Source of the DNA: Nephrocerus scutellatus
Taxonomy: Eukaryota; Arthropoda; Insecta; Diptera; Pipunculidae
DNA length: 64,000 bases
Assembly: GCA_947095585.1 (NCBI GenBank)
Contig: OX352765.1
Location: forward strand, 77,235,976 to 77,299,975
Direction of reading: 5' to 3'
The position numbers and the translations under genes are program-made. Positions 10,816 to 22,429 of the stretch are shown piece after piece (position 1 is the stretch's first letter; each line of letters begins with the position of its first letter). Below the pieces are notes generated by a model, which did not search any database, was not told the DNA's origin, and saw only the letters and a program-made list of their open reading frames with translations.

Positions 10816-10929
10816 TTCTATCAATTATTTCCACGCTATTGCTCTGCGTAGACATTGCAACGGTGCAAGTTCATTGAAACCTTATTAATTTAATTTATTG
10901 CGAGCCCGAAAAGCCAAGCTTATATTCAG

Positions 10930-11235
10930 AGGATATGAACATTTTTTAGCGAACGTGTGTACATTTGTACGGATGCACGGATGTACGTTTTTTATACGGT
11001 TGTCGTGTCGTATATCTCGGCTTCTACCAGTCAAAATTTGATGGGACTTATTTTAAAACAATTAGTTAGCACTTGGCTTGCGAAAGCGTAAGTTTTTCAT
11101 TCAAAGGGGTTGCTACCCCTGAGATAACTGAAAAAAATACTCAATCGATTTTTTTTAAACCTAAACGTTTGCAAAGTAAAATGTGGTTTTTGCAGTCTAT
11201 TTAAGAAATTGCTGAAATGACTGAAAGGCCTTTCG
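10930..11235 (+). repeat. Dispersed repeat, CTCGGCTTCTACCAGTC type
   Basis: Contains the block TCTCGGCTTCTACCAGTCAA followed by GGGACTTATTTTAAAACAAT and a GTTAGCACTTGGCTTGCGA segment. The block recurs, diverged, at 11464-11515 and 30930-31000, where it flanks or abuts CGCGTGTGACGCG sequence. Probably part of a transposon non-coding region; no protein is encoded. Confidence 0.5.
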
Positions 11236-11435
11236 TTTATGAATGAAAGACCTACATTTTACGTTGCATACTATAAGGCTTCTAAGATAAATTAGTCTAT
11301 CGCTTATGAATGAAAGACCTACATTTTACGTTGCATACTATTAGGCTTCTAAGATTAGTCTATCGCTTATGAATGAAAGACATACATTTTACGTTGCATA
11401 CTATTAGGCTTCTAAGATAAATTAATCTTTAGACT
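11236..11435 (+). repeat. 67-bp tandem repeat, three copies
   Basis: GAATGAAAGACCTACATTTT recurs at 11241, 11308 and 11371 (the last with one change), giving periods of 67 and 63 bp. The second unit lacks four bases of AAAT in the AGATAAATTAGTC segment. The units also carry ACGTTGCATACTATTAGGC. The array sits between two copies of the CTCGGCTTCTACCA block. Confidence 0.88.
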
Positions 11436-11599
11436 GAATTACAACTAAATATACATACACGGCTTCTCGGCTTCTACCAATCAGAATTTTTTGAGACTAG
11501 TTTTAAAACAATTGCGATGCGTGTGACGCGTGTGACGCGTGTAATATTGAATTAAATAAAAATGAAATGAATGAAAAATGTTGGAAATACTGTATTTAC

Positions 11600-11870
11600 C
11601 ACAAGAGTTAAAGTTCTAAAGAGAGTCTATTAATTTTAGAATCTCGATCCCGAAATTGGATTAAAAAAGAAGAAAAATTGCAATAAGTATAAGAGTTTAT
11701 TGAATTAGATGTTTGCCCAACTGAAACAAATAATTCGTTAAGTTCATTTGTCACACTAGATGGCTCAGAAATAACAGTACTACCGTATCTTAATGTAATA
11801 GCACTTCTTTGATCCTTGAGTTCTCTATTTAAAATACTGTAGTCTCGGCATTTCCATCTCTTCAATTTCT
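11600..11870 (-). pseudogene. Non-LTR pre-reverse-transcriptase linker fragment
   Basis: The minus strand encodes an open stretch with STVISEPSSVTNELNELFVS followed by VGQ. The spacing of a D/E-P, N-E-x-N-x-x-F-V-x-x-G block is typical of the linker between endonuclease and reverse transcriptase in CR1/Jockey-like elements. No adjoining endonuclease or reverse transcriptase is visible, so this is an orphan fragment and the class call is tentative. Confidence 0.4.
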
Positions 11871-12489
11871 ATCAAGATTTGGGCCAAATTCATCAATTAA
11901 TTATTTAATCCATAATCCAAAAAATAAAAACGAAAAAACTGAAATGGAAAATATTTATCGAAAGCTGAATTTGTAGTTGCTCCAGAGGACTTGCCCAAAC
12001 TACGAACAACCACAAAGAGACGTCAAGGAATCTTTTGAAAATAAATTTTCTCTTTTCTTCATTTGAAACCAACTCTTCCGCTCATCCTTAGTGCAGTGTT
12101 TGGCATCAGAAGACACATTGATTTTGTGGAATTTGCAACATTGTTGAGTCTTTTTAGTTCTTGGAAGCTGCATTTTGATAAGCCAGCTTGATAGTTGTGC
12201 GTGCCTTTTTCATTTGTTAGGCCTGGTACTACAGAAAAATCCGTTACGATTCACGATTGTCATATTGTTGACCTTCAGAAAAGATGTCAACTAGTATCGG
12301 AAGGACTGAATAGTTCGATAGAGGTTCCAAGAATTTTGAACGCTCACCTGTATTATTAATTGTAATATTTTTTGTTCAGAGTTTATTTGCACATTTAGTA
12401 ATATTTTATTTAAATCAACCTGAAAACATACAAAACTATCAAAGTTACCTATACTTGGAAAAATTTTAAATCATAGGCATTCATTAGAC

Positions 12490-14650
12490 TACTGGGGATC
12501 TGCATTGTTATTAATCGGGAAACTACTGACTGCTCAAAACTTGGTTTGAGCCAGTAGCGCAACAATCAAGTTCGTGATGTAGTGCTTTCTCTACCTCCTA
12601 GTGGTGCTCCCCGGGCAACTATGTGTATAAATCCTTATATATGTAGGCTAAAATTGCAAGTGCGAACGGTCTAGCGTTTCTAGTCTAGGTAACGTCGGCT
12701 AGCACCCCGCGGTACTGAAAAATGGCCGCTACTGAAACCGACACAACGCCTCGAATAAGTAATTATCAAATAATGACGACTTTTGGTATTGTACCCGGAC
12801 TAACATTGGTTTCTGGAATGTGAGGACGCTCCTTGACCTCAAATGCCAAATTTCTTCAACTGGAACGTGAGTTTCTTCGATATAATTTGGACATATTGGG
12901 AGTGAGTGAAGTAAGATGGTTCGACGCGGGAGAGTACCAATCGCCAACGTGTAGCACTATGCTACTCTACTCCGGCAAACCCTCCAGCAGTCCCCGTGAA
13001 TCTGGAGTGGGTCAGCTGCTAACGCCAACAGCACGCAGAGGCCTAATTTTCTGGCACCCAATCAACAATCAGTTAAGCGCTGTATTCAACGCAACGCCGA
13101 ACGGAGATATTGTCATCGTGATGGGGGACTTGAATGCCAAGGTAGGCAACGACAATGAAGGACCCAAACATTAGTTTTGGAAGCACGGCATTGGCGAACC
13201 AAATGACAATGGGTAAAGATTTGTTGATTTCTGCAACACCAACCACCTTGTCATATGAGGCACCATGTTTGAACATAAGACCTGCCACAAGGTCAGCTTG
13301 GTGTTAACTGACAACCAAAGCGACCCTGCGGCGATCAGCCGAAGTTTTAGGAGCTGTCTTTTAGACGTCCGAAATGGACGAGGAGCCGAAATGGGTATGC
13401 TACGGGATCAACTCCTTATGGTAGCTACTGTCCAGTAACGTACTGCATCAGTTCAAAGAATTCGCAATATCTACTGAATGCCTACGTATAACATCGACCG
13501 GCTAAAGATCCCCTCAGTACGCCAACAATTAAGGGATAATTTATTGCAAGGAGTGGAAGAAATCAGCAGCTCACTGCCGTGACCTTAGAAGCAGAGCAGC
13601 GAGCAGGTGCGAAGCAGAATTGTTTATAGAATCACAAAAGAGCTGACAGGCGGTCACCGCTATAGCCAACATCCGGTGAAAGGCCTAGATGGTGCCGTAC
13701 TCGTGTTTCAGATGACGACCAGCTTAAGCGATGAAAGAAACATTTCTCTACGGTTCTTAACTGTGTATTCGCCAACGATATGCACCCAAATCAAACGGAG
13801 CCTCCGGAAGTAACAATTTCCCGAATTCGTACCTCAACGTTCCACTCCAACGACATCAGCAGAGCTTTTATATCCTCTTGTAGAGAGAGCTTTGGAGGCA
13901 GATAGTTTCCCCGACGAGTGGAAGAAGGGATTGATTGTCAAGCTCCCTATAAAAAGTAGTATTATGGAGTGCGAAAAGTGGAGAGACATTTGCGTTCTTT
14001 CTGCTGTTGCAAAGGTAATAGCCAAAGTAGTACTTGAGCGAATTAAGGATCCTCCTGTGTAGACCACATCACCCTGCGGATCATTATTGAACGGTGCGTT
14101 GAATTCCGGTCACCACTGCACCTGCTGTTCATCGATTTTGAGAAGGCGATTGACAGTGTCAACAGACGGTTTATCTGGATCGCCTTGCGCAGGAAAGCTA
14201 GACCCGATAAACCAATAGCTAGTTTTAAAGCAACCTATGATTGCTCTTAATGCCATGTGCTGCATAGAGGAAAGCTGTCAGAGGAAAATGTCTTAAATAG
14301 GTGCCTACGGAACATCTTAAGGGTTTTCTTGCCTAACTGTATCTCTAACGAACATCTTTACCAGAGAACGGGTCAGGAACCAATAGGCACAACCATCCAA
14401 CGACGGAAGTGGCAGTGGATTGGTCATATACTCCGAAAAGACGACAGATCCATAGCAAACTACGCAATGCAATGGAATCCGTTTTCTCAGGATGGTAGAA
14501 GAACGGGTCGTCCGAGAAATACATGGCGCAGAACAGTTGAGGAGGAGTCACGGCAATTGGGGAAGAGTTGCAGAGAGCTAAAGCTCATACGCGCGTAGGC
14601 GTAGTAGAAGCCCTAGGACCCACAAGAGGATATAGGACATAAGTAAGTAA
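12490..14650 (+). mobile_element. RTE-like non-LTR retrotransposon, internally deleted, with 9-bp TSD
   Basis: TCATTAGAC at 12481-12489 recurs at 14651-14659 as a target-site duplication, which fixes both ends. The element has a non-coding head and then an endonuclease (NLDILGVSEVRWFDAGEY about 12880-12950, GDIVIVMGDLNAKVGNDNEG about 13103-13160). It continues with reverse transcriptase blocks (SPLHLLFIDFEKAIDSVN about 14115-14165) and a tail domain (RRKWQWIGHILRKDDRS, RRTGRPRNTWRR, about 14400-14530). It ends in an AAGTAAGTAA tail. The palm with the catalytic YADD is deleted: LSEEN jumps to LNRCLRNILR, whereas the copy at 60008 has about 560 bp between these points. Frameshifts are frequent. 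RTE clade is my best reading; a related clade is possible. Confidence 0.82.
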
Positions 14651-14659
14651 TCATTAGAC

Positions 14660-16690
14660 ATGACGTAAATTCTAAAACAGTAAATCGAATAAATATTTTA
14701 AAACAATAAAATAAGAACGGGACTCAAATGAGATCATTCAGCTACTCTAGAATAGACATTTATTTGCATGGATAATATAACATTCTGTGAATGAACAAAA
14801 ATATAAGATCTCCCCGATAGTAAAATAAACCAACAAACCTTTAAATTTCCAATTTAAGAACCATCAGAGATAAGTTAACACGCCTTAAAAACTTTATCAC
14901 GATCAGTATAAACTACAAGAACTTGATAACGTTTCTAAGCTTCTTTAAAGCAGTAATTCAAACAAGTTAGTTAAGGTGTAATGCACAGGAATTACATAAA
15001 TGCTACAACCATCCTTATAAATTTTATTGGAAAAATAAGAAAATCTGGAGGAATTATAAACATTCTAGAAGAAACTCGCACGCAATTCTAGTAATTCTGA
15101 CGAATTCGATGAAGTGAAATTCTCATATTGCATGTTACAAGGAAATTTACACTTTTGCACTTAGTATTCAGAAAAGACTAAAAAAGTTATAGTTATCCTA
15201 AGCTAAGGTTGTTTTTTAAAATATTATTTCTGAGAATTGCACTAAGTTCAGTCTACCATCACACCGTTGATGGATATATTACAAATAAAGACTAACGACT
15301 GAATACTCCTAAGCTCCCTTGACAGCTTGTGACGAATAAGGTGCAGATGCAAATAATTTTTATGCTTTTATCAGTGTTGTTGCTGAAACACAATCTCAGA
15401 CGTCACATAGATATCCTTTGAAATTAAAATTTAAAAAGAACTCGCTATTTACGCCCCACTGATTTGAGCAAAACGCTTAATTTACGCTAAAAAAAATTTC
15501 AAATAAAGCAATTGCCATATTTGCAAGCGAAACGTTGCGGTTTCATACCAAAAATATATTTACTAATTGGTGCCTAAGTGAATAATTATTTACCGAGCAT
15601 AAGTGATATTAAAAAATGCATTAAATATTAATCATCTACACGCAGATAAACTAAGTTGACTCCTATAATGTCCTAATTGCAAGTAGAGTGCAAAATCCTT
15701 GGAGTAAATATTGAACTAATTAAAATCACCTCACATTTACTACAGGTTACATATATCTACATATAAATGCACTTATACCAGCGCTGAAAAATTGCACCCA
15801 CTTTGCATAATTGCTGCTAAGCGAACGAACGACAAGCTGATTGTTCAAGTATTCAAGCGGTCGTCTAAGGGGATACGTAGGAAAACATTGCTCACCATGC
15901 AGCCAAGAGCATTAGAATAATATTGGAAGGACGAAAAATAATGTTCGAGCTTTGAAGCCGCGTCAGAAACGCATCGTTTGATTTGCAAATTGGGTTCTTT
16001 GCCTGGCAATTTATGCCGTTCATTCCGATTCTTGATCGCATAATTCGTAATTAAACTGCCGCTGTGTGGCTGATTATTGTACTTGTGTACCACCTGAAGA
16101 TGTTGTTATGAGTTTTCTATTTTTGTCCTTCACAAGGGAGAGTTGATGGAAATTTTTTATTTGAAAATGAATGGCTTTCGATATTTGGTTAACACCCCTG
16201 GAGCTTTACTTCTGATGTTAATTTGCATCGCAATTATAACTCAGTTAATTGTGGCCATTTAAACGGTGACACATCCTTTGGGGCAGATTAATTTAATGGC
16301 TTTGATACGAGTACTTGTGCCTTTTTCAGATTCTCTCCAAAGTCATTTCAACATTCAAGTTGCGGTGAATCTCTTATTTTGTTCATGAGGATTGCATAAT
16401 AAATTATTATCATTGTGTGTAGATATCATTTCGATACATTTTCCTGTGGTTATACCTTTGGTTGTAATGTTTTTGTTCAAAGCATTTCTTTTATCGTAGC
16501 GTTAGCTGTGTTACGACATGGAGTGGTTAAATGTCTTACTGAATCTATCATATTATACAACATTACATTTTATAAGTTAACAAAAGAATCCAATGGGGAA
16601 GAATCTGTAGTTGTTACACGTATAAAACATTTTCTGAAGTTTTTTATTAACATACTCATATATGGACAAACGTCGTTATCATTTCACAAA
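14660..16690. other. AT-rich intergenic DNA, no gene seen
   Basis: Two kilobases without a supported gene, RNA or recognisable transposon. Open frames of up to about 90 codons occur but show no motif. Slightly more complex sequence at 15830-16100 was not recognised. Confidence 0.4.
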
Positions 16691-16691
16691 T

Positions 16692-16890
16692 AAACTTTTC
16701 TATATAAATAAAAATGAAATGCTGTTCGTTGGTAAGTGCATAAATTGAGAACAGCTAGACCGATTTAGCACGTTTTTATTTCAAAATGTTCGTCTTAGTC
16801 CGAGTAAGGTTTACACAGAAACAAAAATTTAAAAAGTTCCCCGGAAAATGGGAAAATTCGGAAAATACTGAAAGTGTTTTTTTCCTTGGG
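16692..16890 (+). mobile_element. Helitron 5' end fragment
   Basis: Starts TCTATATAAATAAAAATGAA and contains a GAGAACAGCTAGACCGATTT block and GGAAAATTCGGAAAATACTG. These match, in order, the 5' part of the minus-strand Helitron ending at 37917 (TCTCTATATACATACAAT, GAACGGCTCGACCGATTTGG, AAATCCGGAAAATC). Helitrons begin with TC and lack terminal inverted repeats. No hairpin 3' end was found downstream, so only a 5' fragment is called. Confidence 0.5.
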
Positions 16891-17094
16891 ATTTTTGTAT
16901 GTATGAACTCGCCATAACTCACGATTCGAACACGTATAAATTTTTTGCCAATATAAGTGTCGGTGAGTCAGTGGGCGTGAAGTCCGTGGGCTGGAGGTCA
17001 AAGAATTTGTCCAGCATGTACCAAAAAAGGAGAGCCGGTGATCAGATTGGAGGTACTTTTTCCAATAGGATTTTTTTGACATGTCACGCGTGAC

Positions 17095-17955
17095 TACTGC
17101 CAAACGAAATGCACAATTTTATTCAGTATTCATTGACATTTCATCATGGAAAGACTAACGCCTCAACAATGTTCACAAATCGTACAATTGTATTACGAAA
17201 ATCGACGCTCTGTGAAAAGTGCTCATCGCGCGCTCAGGCCAACTTATGGTGTACATAATCGTCCTACCGAACGCACTATTCGGCATACCATCGGCAAACT
17301 TGAGAATAATTTTACATTATTGGATGACCGATCGACCGATTAGACCACGTACAGCCCGAAATGAAGAGACAGTTTTGCCGAAAACCCGGAAGAATCGATT
17401 CGGCGCCGTTCTCAACAACTTGGCCTATCTAATGGTACTACTTGGGCCATTAAAAACGACTTTTTGATGCCGGAAATTGAAGCCCGTGAGATCTACGACA
17501 TTTGGTTCGAACAAGACGGCGCTACATCCCATACAGCCCGTGACACAATGAATTTACTGCGTCCTCGTTTCGGTGAGCAATTGATCTCTCGTTTCGGACC
17601 GGTGGATTGGACACCAAGAACGTGTGATATCACATCTATGGACTTTTTTTTTTGTGGGGGTATGTAAAGTCTTAATGTTTTGTGGATAAACCAGCTACGA
17701 TTGAGGTATTGGAAGCCAACATTACTCAAGTTATTCGCGAGATACCGACCGAAGTCCTCGAGCGAGTCATTCAAAATTGGTGTTTTCTGATGGCCGAATT
17801 ACGGCGCAGTTGCAGTCAACATTTAAAAGGGATTATCTTCAAAAAATAAATGTCATGAATGGTTCTAACCAAAAATAATAAAGATTGCCCAATCAATTTG
17901 AATTTTTGTTGTTTTATTTTAATTTAAAATACGATACTTCAAAATTAATCACCCT
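17095..17955 (+). pseudogene. mariner-like transposase, internally deleted
   Basis: ATG at 17146 opens MERLTPQQCSQIVQLYYENR and continues through RPTERTIRHTIGKLENNFTL, the N-terminal helix-turn-helix of a Tc1/mariner subgroup whose members have an NGDRYR block. The frame then breaks; the middle of the protein with the first catalytic Asp is deleted. It resumes near 17464 with EAREIYDIWFEQDGATSHTA (second catalytic Asp), RPRFGEQLISRFGPVDW, a damaged PRTCDITSMDFF block, and a C-terminal part with frameshifts to about 17850. The right end TTAATCACCCTTA near 17947 could be the inverted-repeat terminus. It is a separate copy of the family represented at 8735 and 10560. Confidence 0.78.
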
Positions 17956-17959
17956 TATA

Positions 17960-18475
17960 ACACTTACTTCAATTCTTTTCAAGGTCATGGATACACTGAT
18001 CAACACAGCTCATGAAATATGTTGAAACATAGGAAATTCTTAGTGATAAGCAGCATGAATTTCGTTCTACTGGTGATTTGACGGCATATCTCACCGAACA
18101 ATAAGGTAAAATGAAAGATGCACTCGATATATCTAAGGCATTTAACAGAATTTAGCATTAAGCTTAAAAAAAGTTAGCTTAGTAAGTCGATAAAAGGTTT
18201 TATGGATTAAGTAATTATATTTTGGGCCGCTCAATCCATTTATTTTGGAAGTTTTCAAGTCGAAAACCCGTGGCATGCTGTCGTTCTCTGAGCACAGTTC
18301 TGTCAACAAATCTCTCTCATCTTCATTAATTATATCTTGTCGACCACTTCTAGTCCAATATCTATATTCATTCGTTGACGACACCACTCTCAGCTTCTTA
18401 CATACGTTTGAGGAACGTCCCTCCATGCATCGTTTGACATACACATTTGTGAAAACGATTGTATAGATAATGTTA
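17960..18475 (+). pseudogene. Non-LTR reverse transcriptase fragments
   Basis: Around 17965-18160 the + strand gives F-KVMDTLINTAHEI and ALDISKAF, matching the start of a Jockey/CR1-like reverse transcriptase, including the block around the first catalytic Asp. Around 18350-18430 it gives PIYSFVDDTTLSFLHTFEER, the FADD catalytic block with A to V. The sequence between them, including the QGSVLSP region, is missing or scrambled. The second block matches the minus-strand element at 41600-43350 (FFADDSTLSFSYKFGERPS). Confidence 0.65.
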
Positions 18476-18627
18476 CAAAAATGTAAATAGAAATCATTTA
18501 TAGCACTGTATGTATGTATATAAAAAGATTTGCTTTGAATTGTATTTAGAACGCCTTTATTGAGTAATCTTTGTATAACCGTTGCATATTTTTTGGATCA
18601 GTAGTATTATTGGGTGCTCGTATGTAT

Positions 18628-19878
18628 TGTTACGAAAAGTAGTTAGTAGCGCATATAATAAAATTAGAATCCTAAGATAAATCGCAATGTAAATAAAGTA
18701 AAATAGTTGGTTCGAATTCTAGATAAATCACAATGTACCAAGAATAAGAACTAAAACTAGAACTAAGAAAATACTGCGTACTAAAATAAGCACTTTTATT
18801 TTGCATACTTTTAGCAGTTAAATTACAAACTGAACGTTAAGTTTGAACACCAAATTCAACAATCGCAGAAACAAAGCCAAGAAGTGAAGCTGGAATTGAA
18901 CTCCAAATTTGATCAGCAAAATCAAAAGCTGCATGTTAATCAAGAAAAGCTAAGAGGTGAAATGGGCGAAATTTAAGAAACGCTCAAAGTAGAAATAATA
19001 CATGGAATTCATGAAGAAGTGAGTGGTCTGGAAGGAAAAATTAAAGAGTTTGAGACCCGATTGGATAGTCGTCCTCAGTTCGTCAGCGAAAACACTCAAC
19101 AGAACAGTACCAAAGTAATTGCAGAATTTTCTAGCAACCCAGAAAGGAATATTGAATCCTCCTGCGCTCGATGGCGAGACAGCTTTTGAAAATTTCAAAG
19201 TCCAGTTTGGAGCTGCGGTGCAACATATTGGACGGGGCGCTGAAGAAAACAAAATTCTCTAGTCCTGACTTTGAGGGGCAAGGTAGTAGATGTATTGCAA
19301 ACGATTCCAAATACCGAGATGAGTTTCGGAAGAATCATGAAAGAGTTGGAATTGCGTTATGGACAGTCTCACACCGAGGAGCTAAGCAAAATACAGCACC
19401 AGATAAAGAAACAACAGGCTTCAAGAATTAGAACGGGAAATAATGAAGCTAGCACGACAATCCTATTGTGGGGTTCCGGCTGGTATCTTCGACGGACTGG
19501 CAGTGGATGCGCTCATCAATGCTATCCGAGATGTACAATTAAAACTTTTGAGGACAACAACCAGAGGAAAGTCGAAGCAGCTAGAGCAAGTTTGTCCACT
19601 GATTTAGTTAGATTGCGCAAACCGGAAACTGAGAACATCACACACATAGAAGCTCTCATTGATGAGAAGATCAGAAAATCAAAGACTGGACGCTTCCAGA
19701 ACGACTGGAATTCTACATCTAATTCCCGTCCAAAATGCTTTAGATGTCAGAAACCTGGACAGTTCATGCGCGACAAGGGTTTAATTCTAATTCAGTGCCT
19801 ATTCCTTTTTCTTATTCCTTTTTAGTTCTAGGCTCTGTTCATCTACTACTAATTATTTTTCGTAACAATATTGTTACG
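18628..19878 (+). mobile_element. LTR retrotransposon gag relic with LTR-like ends
   Basis: A Gag-like reading runs from about 18850 to 19790 with frameshifts and a stop. It has a charged coiled-coil N-terminus (EVKLELNSKFDQQNQKLH), a capsid-like block (VVDVLQTIPNTEMSFGRIMK, ELRYGQSHTEELSK) and one CCHC-like knuckle CFRCQKPGQFMRD near 19735-19775, with the last Cys lost. Gag packages element RNA. This order fits Ty3/Gypsy-type Gag. TGTTACGAAAAGTAGTTAGT at 18628 resembles an LTR start, and the reverse complement at 19867 reads TGTTACGAAAAATAATTAGT. No protease, reverse transcriptase or integrase follows. Confidence 0.65.
19861..19878. repeat. Perfect 18-bp palindrome at LTR-like end
   Basis: CGTAACAATATTGTTACG is its own reverse complement. 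The TGTTACG half matches the putative LTR start at 18628, so the palindrome looks like two LTR starts placed head to head with four central bases. Confidence 0.85.
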
Positions 19879-19889
19879 AAGTTTTGGCT

Positions 19890-21035
19890 TTCTTAAGTTC
19901 GTGATGGTATTTGCAAATAAAAACACAACACAAATTATTTTGGGCGGACTATAATAAAAAAATAGTACATAATTAATAAAATTTTCTCATCAAAATGCTT
20001 CTTACCAGCTTCTCATTGCTCACGATCTAAGTTGAAGGGTTCACTAAACTAAAAAACAAACTTCACACGTTAAGTTATGACTACAAGATAATAATGCAAT
20101 TGCTCTTTTTCATACGTAGTTATATTTTTTTTAAATATTTTCCTTTTAATATTTAAATATTACCTTTTACGTATTATATTGTTTAAATTTTCGTAATTAA
20201 TTCAATTTGTTTCGTGTAATGAACACAGCAAATTAGTCCACACACTCCGTTCGATTTGTGGATCGAAATCACTTTTCGAAATAAAGCAAGGACATTCATT
20301 ACGCCATCGTATAGCGGTAGACGTAAACTGCAGCGAAAGTAGAGATACCGAAAATTGTATGCGTTTGCAAATACGCACGATGGTGGCGCTTAAGTAAATA
20401 AATAGTTGAAGTGATTCGATTCCGAATGTGTTGGTAGTTTTCCATGCTAAACGGATTTGAAAACACCAAATAAATTAAAGATGAGACGCTCCGAAAATTC
20501 TATCGAATACGAAAACCATTTTTTCCTGTATGTGTATGTGTTGCTATAATCGATTAAAAATTAGACAACTACTCGTGATGACATCTCGTAGCTGTAATAT
20601 AAATTTTTAAGAGTAGGTAGCTACTAACTTGTGGAATAAATGTACAAACATATTAATTCTCTTCTTTCAATATTACGAATAGTAAAATAACCCGACTTGA
20701 AAACACTCGTTTTAAATGTATGTCAATGCCTAATTTTGCGCTATTTACCAGTATAAATTATAAAAACCGAAAAGTAGCATTCACATTAAATTATCAACTC
20801 ACAGCTACTTTCTAGTTAAAATAGCCTATTGGAATACAGCAATTTATAACGGACTTTTAGTTGATTAAGAAACCATTTATAGTAAGTAATTCATTAGAAT
20901 TGAAGTACTTCGAATTGGAATTTTATTTTAGTGAAATTTAAATTTTTTTTCAGAAGATGACAATGGCAGTATATTTCATTACTTACTTTGCAAAGTTTCA
21001 ACATTTAAGAAATCTCTAAATTTTCTTAACAATGG
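19890..21035. other. AT-rich intergenic DNA, no gene seen
   Basis: No coding region or recognised repeat. Long AT runs alternate with ordinary sequence. Confidence 0.4.
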
Positions 21036-21039
21036 GGGG

Positions 21040-21690
21040 AGTAGTCTACAATTAAGAGGTGGTTTGAAGAGGGTTTGATTGGGATGTTGATGGGCTTTTG
21101 AGGTAGTTTTGTGGTAATTAACATCTTAAGATGATGTTAGGGGGGGTATAAAAGGGGTTTCTTTGGGGGAATTTGAGGGTGGTCTTGAGGAGGTCCTTGA
21201 ACGGTCTTGAGGGTCGCCTTGAGGGCGGTTAGAGTAGAGTCTTTATATGGTCCTTAGGGGGTTTTGTGACGGCTTGTGGGGGTTCCTGGAGAGTTTTAGA
21301 GGGTCTATAGTAGGGTCCTGAAGGAGGTCATAACGTAGTCTTGAGGGAGTCTTGATAGGGGTTTGAGAGGGGTCTTCAGAGGGTATTTACTGAGTCTTAA
21401 GGGGATCCTGAGGATGTCTTGAGTTGGGTCTTGAGGGTTGTCTTGAGGAAGGTCTTGAGGGCGGTTTATAGGAGTCCTGAGGTTTTCATACGGAGGTCTC
21501 GATGGGGTTTTGAGAGGGTCTTGACGAGGGTTTTGCAGGGCTCTTAATGGAATCTTAAGGGGTTCCTAGGAAGTGTCGTGGGGTAGTCTTGAGGAAGTCT
21601 TCATGGGGTCTTTAGGAGGGACATAACGCGGTCTAAACGGGTCCAAAGGGTGGTCTTAAAGAGGTCTTGTGGGGGTTTGAGGACAGTTTG
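21040..21690 (+). repeat. G-rich degenerate minisatellite (GGTCTTGAGGG type)
   Basis: About 650 bp of imperfect units of roughly 12-20 bp built on GGTCTTGAGG and GGGGTCTTGAG. It resembles the arrays at 2050-2365 and 3350-3835 and abuts family A units on its right, as the array at 2050 follows a family A unit. G runs are confined to the + strand. Confidence 0.75.
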
Positions 21691-22130
21691 CGAGTTTTAC
21701 AAAAACTTTTGTCCATTGGAGATACACCTGTGTATAAAATTTGTAGAAAATTTACAAAAAGTGTTGTCCATCGGAGATACACATGTATATAAAATTTTAA
21801 GAAAATCGGGTTAATTTTCAGTCTCGTTCAGTCAAAAAATTGTACAAAAGTTTTGTCCATCGAAGATACACATGTGTATAAAATTTGAAGAAAATCGGGT
21901 TTTTTTTTAAAAACTTGGTATGACGCCTCAAGACCCCGGGGCCCTTTCACTCAAAAAATTTGAAGAAAATCGGGTAAATTTTGCAAATATTTGTGTGGGA
22001 GCCCCCCGACCCCGAGGCCCGAGGGGGCCTAAATTTGAATTGAAAGTGTTGTCACCAGATCTGAACAGCCAGCCAGCCAGCAAGCTAGCCACGGGCACGC
22101 GAAGTTAATATAGAGAATTTAAAAGACTTC
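21690..22130 (-). repeat. Family A element, minus strand, left end intact
   Basis: Contains at least three units carrying the ACACATGTGTATAAAATTTG core and the GGAGCCCCCCGACCCCGAGG block in reverse orientation. It finishes with CAGCCAGCCAGCAAGCTAGC and GCGAAGTTAATATAGAGAAT, the reverse complement of the family A left end. Family B follows directly at 22140. The far end merges with the G-rich minisatellite and no right terminus was found. Confidence 0.75.
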
Positions 22131-22139
22131 ATTTTTCAG

Positions 22140-22425
22140 GGACAAATGATGTAAACATCGACACACGCCACACTGTCCTTTATTATTTGGTAATAATCGC
22201 CGAAATATCTGTTTTTGAGATCAGGCCTATTTCAAAGTATTTTCTTTTTTCCATACATCGCACGCGACACGCGTTACACGAAGGATATCAAAATTGGCCC
22301 TTGACATTGAGCTGGTCACAAAATTTTAGCCCTCTAGGTCGTGTGGAAGGTGGTTAAAAAGGACCTCAAAGTTGTCGAAAATACGGACAGTAAATTTAAA
22401 TAAAAGTTTAAAAAAAAAACAATTT
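22140..22425 (-). repeat. Family B repeat, minus strand
   Basis: In reverse, it contains the TTATTTGGTAATAATCGCCG tail, the CGCACGCGACACGCGTTACA block, the TAGGTCGTGTGGAAGGTGGT block and the AAATTTAAATAAAAGTTT end. It abuts the left end of the neighbouring family A element, the same arrangement as at 28705-28844. Confidence 0.65.
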
Positions 22426-22429
22426 TTAT

